Notes: generated from the letters alone by a model not told the origin. A stretch of 64,000 bases of DNA from JBOZRQ01 sp050789255 (GCA_050789255.1 JBOZRQ010000008.1:62001-126000); one strand, 5' to 3'; numbered from the stretch's first letter, positions 1 through 8,760 are shown. Translations and numbers: made by a program.

Positions 1-1131
1 ATCGCCGGCAGCTGCAGCGTGTGGGATCGCCTCGCGGATGAAGCCGTTCCGCTCATACCACTCGGCGGCGCGCCCATGCAAGACCTTCTCCAGGTCGGGA
101 TGAACCTGCCGCAGGCGCGCCCGAAGGACGTCCGCAAACAGGTGGTGGTAGCGGAACCAGACGCCTTGGGGGTCGATAGGCACCAGGAAGAGATCCTCCC
201 GCTCCAACCGGGCCAGCATCTCTGCGCTGCCCAAGCGGTTGGTAACGGCATCGCAGAGCGGTCCCGTGAGGCGGTCGAGCACGGAGGTGTACAGCAGGAA
301 CTCCTGCACGGCCGTGGGCTGGCGGCTGATCACTTCCTCCGACAGGAAGTCCAGCACGAAGCGGTGGCTGCCGGTGAAAGCTGCGATGAACTGACCCGGG
401 TGGGCCTCCCGCTTTAGCGACAGCGCCGCCAGTTGCAGGCCGGCAGCCCAGCCTTCCGTCCGGGTTCCGATTTGCAGAACCTCGCTGTCCGAAAGCGACA
501 GTTGCATGGTCGTGCGGAGAAACTCCGCCGTCTCGACCGGTGTGAAGCGCAGGTCGGCGGCCCTGATCTCTACGAGCTGTCCACGCGCCCGGAGGCGGGC
601 CAGGCCCAGCGGAGGGTCAGCCCGTGTCAGAATCACGAGATGTAAAGACCCGGGGAGATGCTCCAGAACAAAGCTGACGCTGTCATGGATGGGCTGCGCC
701 GAGATCGCATGGTAATCGTCCAGCACCAGGATGATCTGGTCCTGCGCCTGTGCCAGCTCGTTGAGGAGCAGTGTCAGCACCGCCTGGAGCGGCGCCGGCT
801 ACGGGGATGCGAACGCCGCCAGTGCGGCATCGCCAATGCCGGGGTGTACGGTTTGCAGGGCCGCGATGACATAGGACCAGAAGCGGGCAGGGTCGTTATC
901 GCCGGCATCCAGCGAAAGCCATGCTGTGGGCTGCCCCCGCCCGGAGAGCCATTCACGGACCAGCGTGGTCTTGCCGAACCCCGCCGGGGCCGCCACCAGA
1001 GTCAAGGGGCCGGAGCTCCCATTGCGCAGTTGCTCATGCAACCGTGATCGGGAGATGCAGCCGGAGCGAGGCAGAGGGGCGCTCACCTTGGTGCTCAGAA
1101 ATGGGTGCGAAGTAGGTGAGGAGTTTATCAT
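1..1131 (-). pseudogene. MalT/LuxR-type ATP-dependent regulator, partial, interrupted by an amber codon
   Basis: The N-terminal P-loop reads APAGFGKTTL, followed by the WLSLDAGDNDPARFW block typical of large MalT-like (STAND/LuxR) activators; the same frame later encodes LVLDDYHAIS and YHHLFADVLRARL. The frame is open from 1131 to the left edge except for one in-frame TAG at 799-801 (codon 111 from the ATG at 1131), where a CAG would fit; a single C-to-T change explains it. The start at 1131 overlaps the stop of the ABC gene as ATGA, implying translational coupling; a longer start at 1158 is less likely. The tetratricopeptide-like part and the LuxR HTH would lie outside the window. It resembles the intact regulator at 26837-29428. 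It may be a pseudogene, a sequencing error or a suppressed stop. Confidence 0.75.
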
Positions 1132-2885
1132 TGTGCGACTCCCTCTTCGGCCGCCCACAGGGCCTGGAACTCCGGCGACCGCTCCAGCAGTTCCGCCAGC
1201 GTCCCGTCGGCCTCGACGCGCCCTTCTTTGAGCACCAGAATTCGGTCAGCCCGCCGCAGTACCGCCGGGCGGTGCGAGACCGCCAGACAACTCGTCCCGG
1301 GGTCTGCCAGAACCCGATCCCACAGCGCCGCCTCAGTCTCCACATCCAGCGCGCTGGAGAGGTCGTCGACCACCAGGAGCTGCGGCTGCCGCACCAGCAT
1401 GCGGGCGGCGGCGACCCGCTGCACCTGCCCGCCCGAGAGGCGGGCGCCCTTCGGGCCGATGACCGTCTCCACGCCGGCCGCCATGGCGGCCAGGTCGGGC
1501 TCCAGGACCGCCTTATGTAGGGCGCCCGCCAGGTCGACTTCCCCCTCAGGCAGGCTCATCAATACGTTATCACGCAGGGGACCGCTGAAGAGTCGGGGTA
1601 CCTGCGGCGTGTAGGCCGTGCGGGGCGGGGTCAAGAAATCGGCGGGAGATGTGACCGGGGCGCCGTTCCACCGGGTCTCCCCGGCCTGGGGCGTCACCTG
1701 GCCGAGCAAGGCTCGCAGTAGCGTCGACTTGCCCGAGCCGATGCGCCCCGTAATCACGGTCAGGGTGCCGGGTTCCACATCGAGGTCGACGTCCGTCACG
1801 CCGGGCTTTCCGTCCGGGTGGGTGTAGGTGAGTCGCCGGACTGTCAGCCCGGTGAAGGGCGCATCCGCCCGACTAGCGTGGATGGGCGGCGGGTCGGCGT
1901 TCAGGAAGGTGGGGCGGTGCGTCAGCAGCTCCTCCTCCCCACCATCGACCAGTTCGGCCATCCGGCTGATGGAGATGCCGGCCTTCCGAACCGTGGCGAT
2001 CAGCCGGCCCACAAAGCTGAGCCGCCCGACGAAGCGGGGCATCGTCACCAGGAAGAGCGAAAGGTCGCCGACCGTAAGGCCGCGATCCTGCAGTGCGTAG
2101 GCCGCCAGCACGAGAATCAGCCCGATGATCAGGTTCGCTACATTCTCGAAGATGAACGAGTTGGTCAGGAACTGGGTCAGGGCGTGGCGGACCTCCGCCT
2201 GGCGGCGCCGCTGGCCCAGGTCACGGAACCGGGCGCCCACACGGGCCTCGGCCCCGGCGATTTTGACGGCCTGAATGCCGCCCAGCACCTCGCCGAGCAA
2301 GCCGGTGGTCGCCTCGGTCGCTTGCCGGGTGGCGGCGTAGCTCTGGTCGAGCCGGGTGTACATCAACCGGATCGTCAGCACGATGACCGCGCCCAGCAAG
2401 GCGACGACCAGCCCCATCCGCCAGTCCGTCACGAAGAAGAGGCCGAATGCGAAGGACAGGTAGATGATCGTCCCGCCCGCGTCGATCCAGTCGTCTAGCG
2501 CTTCCAGGGGCATCTCCACATCCGCCCCGAACCGGCTGACCGCTTCGCCCGGGGAGACAGGCAGGGGCCGCGGGCGCCCGAACAGAAGGCTGCGCAGCAT
2601 ATTAGCCCGCAGCAGGCCCTGACCGCTACTGACGAACCGGGCAAAGATGGGCAGCGAGGTGAGCTGAGAGACGATCCGCCCGATTTCAGCCGCAGCGATG
2701 AGGGCGAGCAGGGTCCAGGCGTTCAGCCCGGCCACGGCCTTGCCCGAGAGGAGATCAAAGAGGCGGCTGGTGAAGACGGCGACCAGCAGCGGGAAGGCGA
2801 AGAAGCCAAGGTAGGTGATCAGCGACCAGACGAACAGCGCCGGGCTGTAGCCGATCAGATGCAACAGTTGGCGGACGGTTTTCAT
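1128..2885 (-). CDS. Heterodimeric ABC exporter, subunit with degenerate ATPase site
   Basis: 585-aa fused membrane/ATPase half-transporter. About six membrane helices fill residues 1-300; the nucleotide-binding domain has Walker A GRIGSGKSTL, signature LSGGQ and a switch histidine in AVSHRP. Walker B reads LLVVDDLSSALD: the catalytic glutamate expected after the first D is an aspartate. In known heterodimeric exporters (TM287/288, BmrCD) one subunit carries such a degenerate site, so this should pair with the gene just upstream, whose stop overlaps this start by 4 bp (ATGA). It probably exports drugs or other hydrophobic compounds from the cytoplasmic membrane; the substrate is unknown. It is followed by the broken MalT-like regulator. 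Confidence 0.9.
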   Translation of the reverse strand: MKTVRQLLHLIGYSPALFVWSLITYLGFFAFPLLVAVFTSRLFDLLSGKAVAGLNAWTLLALIAAAEIGRIVSQLTSLPIFARFVSSGQGLLRANMLRSLLFGRPRPLPVSPGEAVSRFGADVEMPLEALDDWIDAGGTIIYLSFAFGLFFVTDWRMGLVVALLGAVIVLTIRLMYTRLDQSYAATRQATEATTGLLGEVLGGIQAVKIAGAEARVGARFRDLGQRRRQAEVRHALTQFLTNSFIFENVANLIIGLILVLAAYALQDRGLTVGDLSLFLVTMPRFVGRLSFVGRLIATVRKAGISISRMAELVDGGEEELLTHRPTFLNADPPPIHASRADAPFTGLTVRRLTYTHPDGKPGVTDVDLDVEPGTLTVITGRIGSGKSTLLRALLGQVTPQAGETRWNGAPVTSPADFLTPPRTAYTPQVPRLFSGPLRDNVLMSLPEGEVDLAGALHKAVLEPDLAAMAAGVETVIGPKGARLSGGQVQRVAAARMLVRQPQLLVVDDLSSALDVETEAALWDRVLADPGTSCLAVSHRPAVLRRADRILVLKEGRVEADGTLAELLERSPEFQALWAAEEGVAQ

Positions 2886-4624
2886 GCCAGCACCTCCTCC
2901 ATGCCGGCTCGGAGCAGCCGGGCATAGTGGGAATCGGAATCGGCGGCCAGCGCTTCCCGGGCGCCCTGCTCCAGCGCCTGGCCGGCCTCGAGCACCAGGA
3001 TCTGATCGACCCGCTCCAGCGTAGCCAGCCGGTGGGCGATCAGGATTGCCGTCCGGCCCCGGAGCAGGCGGGTCATGGCGCTGTCCAGCACCTGCTCGGT
3101 AGCGGGGTCGAGGCGTGAGGAGGCCTCGTCCAGGATGATCAGGCCGGGATCGCGCAGCAGGACCCGGGCAAAGGCCAGCAACTGGGCCTGCCCGGCGGAG
3201 AGGCCGGCGCCGCCGGAGGCGAGCCGGGTGTCCAGGCCGTCCGGCTGGGCGCTGAGCCAGTCGCCCAGCCCCACCTCCTCGAGCGCCGCCTCGATCTGTG
3301 CGTCGTCGATGGTCGGGTCGAACATCGTCACGTTCTCCCGCACCGTGGCCTGGAATAGCTGCACTTCCTGTGTGACCAGGGCGACCCGGCTGCGCAGGTC
3401 GTGCGGTGCGACGGTCCGGAGTTCTCGCCCGCCGACCCGGATTTCGCCCGCGGACGGGACGTAGAACCGGACCAGCAGGCGGGCGAGCGTCGACTTGCCG
3501 CTGCCCGTCCGCCCGATGACGCCCAGGGTCTGGCCGGGCGCGAGGCTGAGGCTGACGCCATCCAGCGCCAGGGTCGATTCGTCATAGCGGAAGGTGAGGC
3601 CATTCAGCTCGACAGCCAGCGGCCCGGTGTAGGGCAGGGGTTTCAAGTCGCCGGTGGGCGCTCCGGGTTCGGACTGCAGGGCAAAGAGCTCCAGCACCCG
3701 TTCCGCACCGGCGGCAGCCTTCTGCAGGTCCTGCATCTGCTCGGAGATCGCCTGCAGCGGCGTCAGCAGCAGGTCGATGTAGCCGTAGATCAGGTAGACC
3801 GTGCCCAGCGAGATCTTGCCCTGGAAGAAGAGCACCGTGCCCAACCCCAGCGCCATGAGATTGCCCACGGTGATGGTGGCGTGGGTGACGGACCAGCGCA
3901 GGGCGTACATCAAGAAGGACCGGACCCGGGTCCTCAGCCGCTCCCGCCCCAGGCGGAAGAGGCCCTGCATCACATCCTCGCCGGCTCCGTTGGCCCGGAT
4001 GTCGGCCAGACCACCCAGGCGCTCTTCGATATAGCCCATCAGCCGCGCCTGGGCTTCGCTGCCCTGCTTGTACGCCGAAACCGTCATCCCTCGGGAGAGA
4101 CGGAAGACGAGCAGGGTAATCGGGGTAAAGAGGACGAAGGCAAGCCCGATGCGCCAGTCGGTCTGAAAGAGGACGCCCAGCACGCCCAGCAGCAGGAGCA
4201 GGTTGCCAAGGATCGCCACGCTGAACTGCGAGAGGAAGCCCGAGAGCGCCCCTACGTCCCCGTCGATACGCTCGATCAGTTCACCTGGCGTCCGCCGGTT
4301 GTGGAAGGGCAGGCCCAGGCGGAGAACGTGGTCGAAGAGGTCGCCCCGCAGGTCGTTCGTCGCTTCCCAGGCAAGGTTCTGGCCCAGGTAGGTGCTGGCC
4401 AGGGAGAGCAGTTGTCTGCCCGTCGCCAGGCCTATGTAGGTCAGGGCCAAGGTGACCAGGAAGGGGGCGCCGGCGCGGCCGAGCGCCTCGTCCATGAAGC
4501 GGCCCAGCACCCGGGGGACCAGGAGTTGGAGCACCGTGGTCCCGGCCAGGGCAAGGAGGAGCAGAAGCAGGGCCGGCCAGCGCGGCCGCAGGTAGTGGAG
4601 AAGTAGATCGGTCTGGGTACGCAT
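2882..4624 (-). CDS. Heterodimeric ABC exporter, catalytically complete subunit
   Basis: 580-aa half-transporter with a six-helix ABC membrane domain at the N-terminus and a nucleotide-binding domain from about residue 335. Motifs are Walker A GRTGSGKSTL, signature LSAGQ (a conservative variant of LSGGQ), Walker B LIILDEASSRLD with the catalytic Glu present, and switch His in IAHRL. The start ATG at 4624 has AGGAG about 8 nt upstream. It is first in a coupled unit with the degenerate partner (1128-2885). A strong promoter-terminator pair lies in its 5' leader (4740-4768 and 4653-4684), suggesting attenuation. The most likely role is multidrug or peptide export. Confidence 0.9.
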   Translation of the reverse strand: MRTQTDLLLHYLRPRWPALLLLLLALAGTTVLQLLVPRVLGRFMDEALGRAGAPFLVTLALTYIGLATGRQLLSLASTYLGQNLAWEATNDLRGDLFDHVLRLGLPFHNRRTPGELIERIDGDVGALSGFLSQFSVAILGNLLLLLGVLGVLFQTDWRIGLAFVLFTPITLLVFRLSRGMTVSAYKQGSEAQARLMGYIEERLGGLADIRANGAGEDVMQGLFRLGRERLRTRVRSFLMYALRWSVTHATITVGNLMALGLGTVLFFQGKISLGTVYLIYGYIDLLLTPLQAISEQMQDLQKAAAGAERVLELFALQSEPGAPTGDLKPLPYTGPLAVELNGLTFRYDESTLALDGVSLSLAPGQTLGVIGRTGSGKSTLARLLVRFYVPSAGEIRVGGRELRTVAPHDLRSRVALVTQEVQLFQATVRENVTMFDPTIDDAQIEAALEEVGLGDWLSAQPDGLDTRLASGGAGLSAGQAQLLAFARVLLRDPGLIILDEASSRLDPATEQVLDSAMTRLLRGRTAILIAHRLATLERVDQILVLEAGQALEQGAREALAADSDSHYARLLRAGMEEVLA

Positions 4625-4652
4625 CAGGGTTCACTCCTGTCCTGAGAGCACG

Positions 4653-4684
4653 AAAAGGCCGCAACCCATCCAGGGCTGCGGCCT
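4653..4684 (-). terminator. Leader terminator (putative attenuator) of the ABC exporter
   Basis: Two 12-nt arms (56-67 and 73-84 past 4600) pair with one mismatch around a 5-nt loop; on the minus strand the stem is followed by TTTTCG. It lies between the promoter at 4740-4768 and the ABC start codon at 4624, so default transcription should stop before the gene. An ATG at 4730 opens a frame that reads through the hairpin, giving a possible leader peptide. Confidence 0.75.
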
Positions 4685-4739
4685 GCTTGCATCTCTTGTG
4701 GGAAGAGGTCAGCGCGGCTATGCCGTGCATTCCTCCCTG

Positions 4740-4768
4740 AGGATACCTGCGAAAGGGAAAGTTGTCAA
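4740..4768 (-). promoter_or_regulatory. Sigma-A-type promoter for the ABC exporter
   Basis: On the minus strand TTGACA (4768-4763), a 17-nt spacer and TATCCT (4745-4740). The predicted transcript start near 4733 gives a leader of about 110 nt that contains the terminator hairpin. Confidence 0.65.
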
Positions 4769-4801
4769 TATACTCGGGTATGACCATTTCATGAAACACG
4801 A

Positions 4802-4830
4802 TTGCTCACGAACGTACATTCGCCTATACT
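4802..4830 (+). promoter_or_regulatory. Promoter for the phosphoesterase gene
   Basis: TTGCTC, 17-nt spacer, TATACT, ending about 40 nt before the start codon at 4872. It is divergent from the ABC exporter promoter. Confidence 0.5.
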
Positions 4831-4871
4831 TTTGCCATACCCCAATCAGACCCAAGCGAAGGAGTCCTCTC

Positions 4872-5609
4872 ATGCGGCTGGCAGCCATCTCAGACATGCA
4901 CGGCAACGCCGTGGCCTTCGAGGCAGTCATCAACGATCTTCGAGCACAAAGTCCCGATGTTGTCGTCTGCTTGGGTGATGTCGTTATGCGTGGTCCTCAG
5001 CCTCAGGAATGTGTTGAAATGCTTCGCTCGCTCAAGCCCCGGCTGACGGTGAGAGGGAACTACGACCACCGCTGTTCCGGCTGGCCGGCGCCGGGTTGGA
5101 CCCCAAAGACAGCCAAGGAAGAGCTGTTGCTCAGGGACGTTGCGTACACCTGTGGCCACTTGTCCGGGGAGGATCGAGAATGGCTGGCCAATCTGCCAGT
5201 TGGGGCATCCATCTGCCTGGGTGGCGTCCATATGGAGATGTACCATGCGGCACCGGGCTCGCTCGGTCAATACACCTGGCCCTGGGCGTCGAACGAGGAA
5301 CTGTCCCGGCTGCGGGTCGATGACAGCACACAGCTTGTCCTGTTCGGTCACATGCACCATCCGTTCGTCCGCACAGCGAATGGGCTGACGGTGGTGAACA
5401 TCGGCAGTGTTGGTCTATCATTTGACGGGGACAACCGGGCCAGTTACGCAGTCATCGACATTGACGAGGGGCGCTTCTGTTCGCAAATTCGGCGGGTTGC
5501 CTACGATGTGGAGGCGTCGATCCGGATTGCCCGTGATTTGGGCATGCCCGATGTCGATCTCTTTGCTCAGGCGGTGCGGCAGGCGACTTTCCCGTATCCG
5601 GCGGGATAG
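4872..5609 (+). CDS. Calcineurin-like metallophosphoesterase
   Basis: 245-aa cytosolic protein with the metallophosphoesterase metal-binding blocks in order: SDMHGN (D-x-H) at the N-terminus, CLGDVV (GD), GNYDH (GNHD variant) and GHMHHPF (GHxH) near residue 160. These ligate two divalent metals in the YfcE/phosphodiesterase-like superfamily. The start ATG at 4872 is preceded by AAGGAG; an upstream in-frame start (4698) would run through the promoter region and is rejected. The gene is monocistronic and divergent from the ABC exporter. The substrate cannot be told from sequence; a small phosphodiester or nucleotide is likely. Confidence 0.88.
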   Translation: MRLAAISDMHGNAVAFEAVINDLRAQSPDVVVCLGDVVMRGPQPQECVEMLRSLKPRLTVRGNYDHRCSGWPAPGWTPKTAKEELLLRDVAYTCGHLSGEDREWLANLPVGASICLGGVHMEMYHAAPGSLGQYTWPWASNEELSRLRVDDSTQLVLFGHMHHPFVRTANGLTVVNIGSVGLSFDGDNRASYAVIDIDEGRFCSQIRRVAYDVEASIRIARDLGMPDVDLFAQAVRQATFPYPAG

Positions 5610-5759
5610 CCTATACTCACCGACGGGGTGACTGCCGAGTGTTCGGTGCGGCACTGGGGAGGGCTTAACGCACTCATCATTGCGGCTCAATCCTGCGGCA
5701 ACCTCCATCCATTATAGTGGTCCCCAGTGGGAAAACACGGCGCGGAGTTGTGGTTTGTC

Positions 5760-6166
5760 ATGAAGCAGTCAATCGGCAGACGGTTAATGGCAGGGTTCAT
5801 GACGCTCTTCCTGATCATGGCGATGGCTGGCGCCGTTGGACTGGCAGCCCAGGCCCGGGGCATGGCGGAAGGCGGTCAGTCGATCGCGTCCCGTACGACC
5901 GAGGCCAGCCAGTCCCTTCAGACCACATCAGCCGTGGCCGAGGAGAACCTGGCAGCCGCCACGCAAATGCATGGCAACGCCGTACATATCACGGAGACCG
6001 TGGTGGCCTCGCCGCATCGATCGGCCATACGCGCTCCCTGGCCGGCGAAGTGTTGTCCCAAGCCCTGGGCGTGGAACAGTCCGTGACCTCGGTCAGCACC
6101 TCGGCCGAGAAACTCTCCGCCATGGCAGAGGAGCTGAGAAGCCTCGGTCACCGTTTTGTGCTATAA
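5760..6166 (+). pseudogene. Methyl-accepting chemotaxis protein remnant
   Basis: The ATG at 5760 starts a normal receptor N-terminus: a basic stretch (KQSIGRRL) and one hydrophobic helix. It then jumps straight to signalling-domain-like text (AVAEENLAAATQM) without the periplasmic and HAMP regions. Near 6010 the coding frame shifts by one base, and the second frame continues as SLAGEVLSQALGVEQSV ... AEKLSAMAEELRSL to a stop at 6166. An intact receptor would be 500 aa or more. Internal deletion plus frameshift mark it as decayed. Residual coiled-coil heptads are still visible. Confidence 0.75.
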
Positions 6167-6231
6167 CCTTGAACCTGGACCCCGGTTGTCCCCTGGTGGA
6201 CGGCCGGGGTTCATCACATTTCCATGGAGCC

Positions 6232-6259
6232 CTAACGACCTCTTCACTTGGTGATAACT
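6232..6259 (+). promoter_or_regulatory. Pho box (PhoP/PhoB-type direct repeats)
   Basis: Three hexamers at an exact 11-bp period: CTAACG (6232), TTCACT (6243), ATAACT (6254). The site shares a longer block, ATGGAGCCYTAACGA, with the one before pstS (7667-7694). It lies about 60 bp upstream of the phospholipase C start. Confidence 0.6.
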
Positions 6260-6320
6260 GCTGCGCAATCCGTTGGAGGTACGTTTAGAGCAGCAAACCA
6301 GAACGAAAGGGGCCGTACCA

Positions 6321-7010
6321 GTGCTCAAGCTGCTTGTCTCAGCCGCGATCCCGCTTCAGCACTTTGTGGACAAGGTCAGCCCCACGCACGGCTTCATCAA
6401 CCGGCAGGTGCCTGTCATTCTGAAGGCCGACGGCAGGCACAGAGAGGCGCTCTGGCTTGGCCAGTACCTTGAAGCCTTCATGGAGGGTTGCGACTGGGCG
6501 GACTCCGGCTGGAAGAATATCGGGCACATGTACGACCCGGAAACCGGAAGGGGCTTGGGCGGATGGCCCAGTGCACCGCAGATCCTGCGGCAGTACTGGG
6601 ACCTGGCCGTCCGGCACCACGCCGAATGGGATTTGCGACAAGCCAGTTTCTATCTGGGGGCCGCCTCCCATCTGGTGCAGGATCTCTGTGTTCCCCACCA
6701 CGCTGCCGCCAAGGTGTTCGCCGGGCATAAGCGGTTTGAGGAGTACGCCCGGCACCACCGCCACCGCTTTGTGGTGCATGACGGCGGGCTCTACGGTCTG
6801 GCGACGACCCCGGAAGGCTGGGTGGCCATGAATGCCTGGTACACCCGCCAGCACTATTCCCACTGCGTGACCGCCGCCTTTGACCGCCAGAGGGTCCATG
6901 CGGCGATTTCGGACCTGCTGCCCCGGGCTCAGCGCAGTACGGCCGGGTTTGTGGCCTACTTTCTTGGCACAGTGGGGGTGAGCTGCTGGCGCTCCGGCCC
7001 CGTGCTTTGA
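6321..7010 (+). CDS. Zinc-dependent phospholipase C family protein
   Basis: 230 aa. The text THGFINRQ near the N-terminus, then YLGAASHLVQDLCVPHHAA and FAGHKRFEEYA, matches the zinc-ligand helices of bacterial phospholipase C / S1-P1 nuclease (D and H residues binding three zinc ions). GTG at 6321 is preferred because AAAGGGG sits 8 nt upstream; an earlier TTG (6273) lies inside the Pho-box promoter. The N-terminus is only moderately hydrophobic (LKLLVSAAIPL), so secretion is uncertain. Placed behind a Pho box, it probably releases phosphate from phospholipids during starvation. Length is close to the family's catalytic domain. Confidence 0.75.
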   Translation: MLKLLVSAAIPLQHFVDKVSPTHGFINRQVPVILKADGRHREALWLGQYLEAFMEGCDWADSGWKNIGHMYDPETGRGLGGWPSAPQILRQYWDLAVRHHAEWDLRQASFYLGAASHLVQDLCVPHHAAAKVFAGHKRFEEYARHHRHRFVVHDGGLYGLATTPEGWVAMNAWYTRQHYSHCVTAAFDRQRVHAAISDLLPRAQRSTAGFVAYFLGTVGVSCWRSGPVL

Positions 7011-7033
7011 GACGAACGTCAGGAGGGGTTGGC

Positions 7034-7627
7034 ATGACCTGGTACAAGCTTCTGGCTGTTGATATTGACGGGACCATTCTCACCAGCCGCGGCGAGATTA
7101 GTCCCCGTGTTGCTAACGCCATTGCCCGGGCCAGACAGTCGGGGATGCTGGTCACCCTGGCCACCGGCCGGAACGTGCGTGCAGCTTTGCCCGTGCTCTG
7201 CAGATTTCAGCCCCCTGGTCGTCAACAATGGGGCTCTGGTGAACGCCCCGGAGTCCGGCCGGCTGCTCCTGAAGCGGCCGCTCCTGTCCTCTGTGGCGAC
7301 CATGGCCGTTGGCTACCTGCAGCGGCTGGGCTTCACCCCGTATGCAAGCCGGTACAGCGTTACCGGCCCGGACCTCTTCTTTGAGCAGGCGCCCCCCAGG
7401 CCACCGGGCTGGAGCGGCTGACAGCCCTCAACGGCATCCACCCTCATGAGGTGGTGGCGATCGGCGACAATTTTAACGACCTTGAGATGCTGCGCTTCGC
7501 CGGCCTCGGCGTGGCGATGGGCAACGCGCCGGAGCCGGTCAAACAAGCAGCAAAGATGGTAACTGCCTCTAACGACGAGGACGGAGTGGCTCAGGTCCTG
7601 GAGCAGCACATTCTCCGTGTCGCCTGA
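7034..7627 (+). pseudogene. Cof-type HAD phosphatase, frameshifted and deleted
   Basis: Starts at ATG 7034 behind AGGAGGGG with the HAD motif I (AVDIDGTILTSRGE) and motif II region (LVTLATGRN). Around 7200 the frame changes (next frame: ADFSPLVVNNGALV) and around 7390 it changes again to the C-terminal motif IV block (VVAIGDNFNDLEML, GVAMGNAPEPVK), ending at TGA 7625-7627. Total length is about 198 codons against about 270 in intact Cof proteins, so part of the cap domain is missing. It follows the phospholipase gene by 23 bp and may once have been co-transcribed. Confidence 0.8.
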
Positions 7628-7666
7628 CGACACTTCACAGAAATCCCCCTGAATTTCAATGGAGCC

Positions 7667-7694
7667 TTAACGAGATCTACCTTTCCGATTAACG
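7667..7694 (+). promoter_or_regulatory. Pho box upstream of pstS
   Basis: TTAACG (7667), TACCTT (7678), TTAACG (7689) at an 11-bp period, followed by a possible -10 TAGAGT at 7704. Same layout and flanking block as the site at 6232-6259. The pstS start is 60 bp downstream. Confidence 0.7.
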
Positions 7695-7754
7695 ACTGTG
7701 GCCTAGAGTTAAACCCGTCAGGACCAAACTCACACAAGAGGAGATGCCAACAAG

Positions 7755-8660
7755 ATGAACTTCGTGGTCAAGAAGATCGCCTCCGCCCTGCTGGTCGGCA
7801 CGGTTGCCCTGAGCGTCGCTGCCTGCGGCGGCCAGGCCGAGCAGACGAAGACGGCGCCGGCTGCCACTGAGCCTGCCAAGACCGAGACCCCTGCCGCAGC
7901 TCAGCCGGTTGAGGGAAAAATCACGGCCAGCGGCTCCACAGCCCTCCTCCCCCTGGTGACCGCTGCCAAGGAACAGTTTGAGGCCAAGAACGCCAAGGTG
8001 AGCGTAGACGTCGCCGGCGGAGGGTCCGGCAACGGCCTCTCCCAAGTGGCCAGCGGCGCCGTTAATATTGGCAACTCTGATGTGGAGCCCACCGGCGACC
8101 TGGCCAAGGCCGGCCTCGTTGATCACAAGGTGGCCGTTGCCCCCTTCATGCTGATCGTCGACAAGGACGTGACCGCCACCAACGTCACCTCCGAGCAGAT
8201 CGCCAAGATCTTCAAGGGCGAGATCACCAACTGGAAGGAAGTCGGCGGCAAGGACGCCAAGATCACCGTCATCGCCCGGCAGTCCTCCTCCGGTACCCGC
8301 GGCACCTTCGTCACCGTCTTCATGGCCGGCAAGGATGAGACCACCAAGGATGCCGTTGTGCAGGACTCCACCGGCAAGGTCGTTGAGGGCGTTTCCAATA
8401 CCCCCGGCGCCATCGGCTACATCGACGCTCCGTACTTCAAGGCCGACAAGGTCAGTGCGCTGAAGATCGACGGCATCGAGTACAGCCCGGCGGCCGTGAC
8501 CGGCGGCAAGTGGAAGTTCTACGCCTTTGAGCACATGTACACCAAGGGCGAGGCTACCGGCGCCACCAAGGCCTTTCTCGACTTCATTATGGGTAAGGAG
8601 TTCCAGGAAGCTAGCGTCGAGAAGATGGGCTTCATCCCGGTCTCCAAGATGTCCAAGTAA
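7755..8660 (+). CDS. pstS: Phosphate ABC transporter substrate-binding lipoprotein PstS
   Basis: 301 aa. An N-terminal signal peptide with lipobox LSVAAC (Cys at residue 24) indicates a membrane-anchored extracellular protein; a Pro/Ala/Thr-rich linker follows. Phosphate-binding signatures are ASGSTALLPL, QSSSGTRGTF and NTPGAIGYID, as in the PstS family. Start ATG 7755 has an AAGAGGAG site. No pstC, pstA or pstB follows: the next gene is a response regulator, with a terminator between them, so the permease must be elsewhere. The Pho box directly upstream predicts induction by phosphate limitation. Confidence 0.93.
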   Translation: MNFVVKKIASALLVGTVALSVAACGGQAEQTKTAPAATEPAKTETPAAAQPVEGKITASGSTALLPLVTAAKEQFEAKNAKVSVDVAGGGSGNGLSQVASGAVNIGNSDVEPTGDLAKAGLVDHKVAVAPFMLIVDKDVTATNVTSEQIAKIFKGEITNWKEVGGKDAKITVIARQSSSGTRGTFVTVFMAGKDETTKDAVVQDSTGKVVEGVSNTPGAIGYIDAPYFKADKVSALKIDGIEYSPAAVTGGKWKFYAFEHMYTKGEATGATKAFLDFIMGKEFQEASVEKMGFIPVSKMSK

Positions 8661-8678
8661 CCATTCGGTGTGTAGGCG

Positions 8679-8702
8679 GGGGGCGCACAGCGTCCCCTTT
8701 TT
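8679..8702 (+). terminator. Rho-independent terminator of pstS
   Basis: 8-bp stem (GGGGGCGC with GCGTCCCC, one G-T pair), 3-nt loop, then TTTTT. Confidence 0.75.
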
Positions 8703-8760
8703 GAACGTAGGGAAACTGCCCAGTCGCCTCCCTTTCCCTAGTGCCGAGGAGGTGTAAGCG

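Noticed and set aside
3401..4606. Long plus-strand ORF of 401 codons
   Set aside because: It lies opposite the ABC exporter gene and reads as low-complexity Gln/Gly/Arg text, a mirror of GC-rich codons.
4281..4799. 172-codon minus ORF across the ABC start
   Set aside because: Out of frame with the clear ABC gene; only its first codons (from 4730) are considered as a possible leader peptide.
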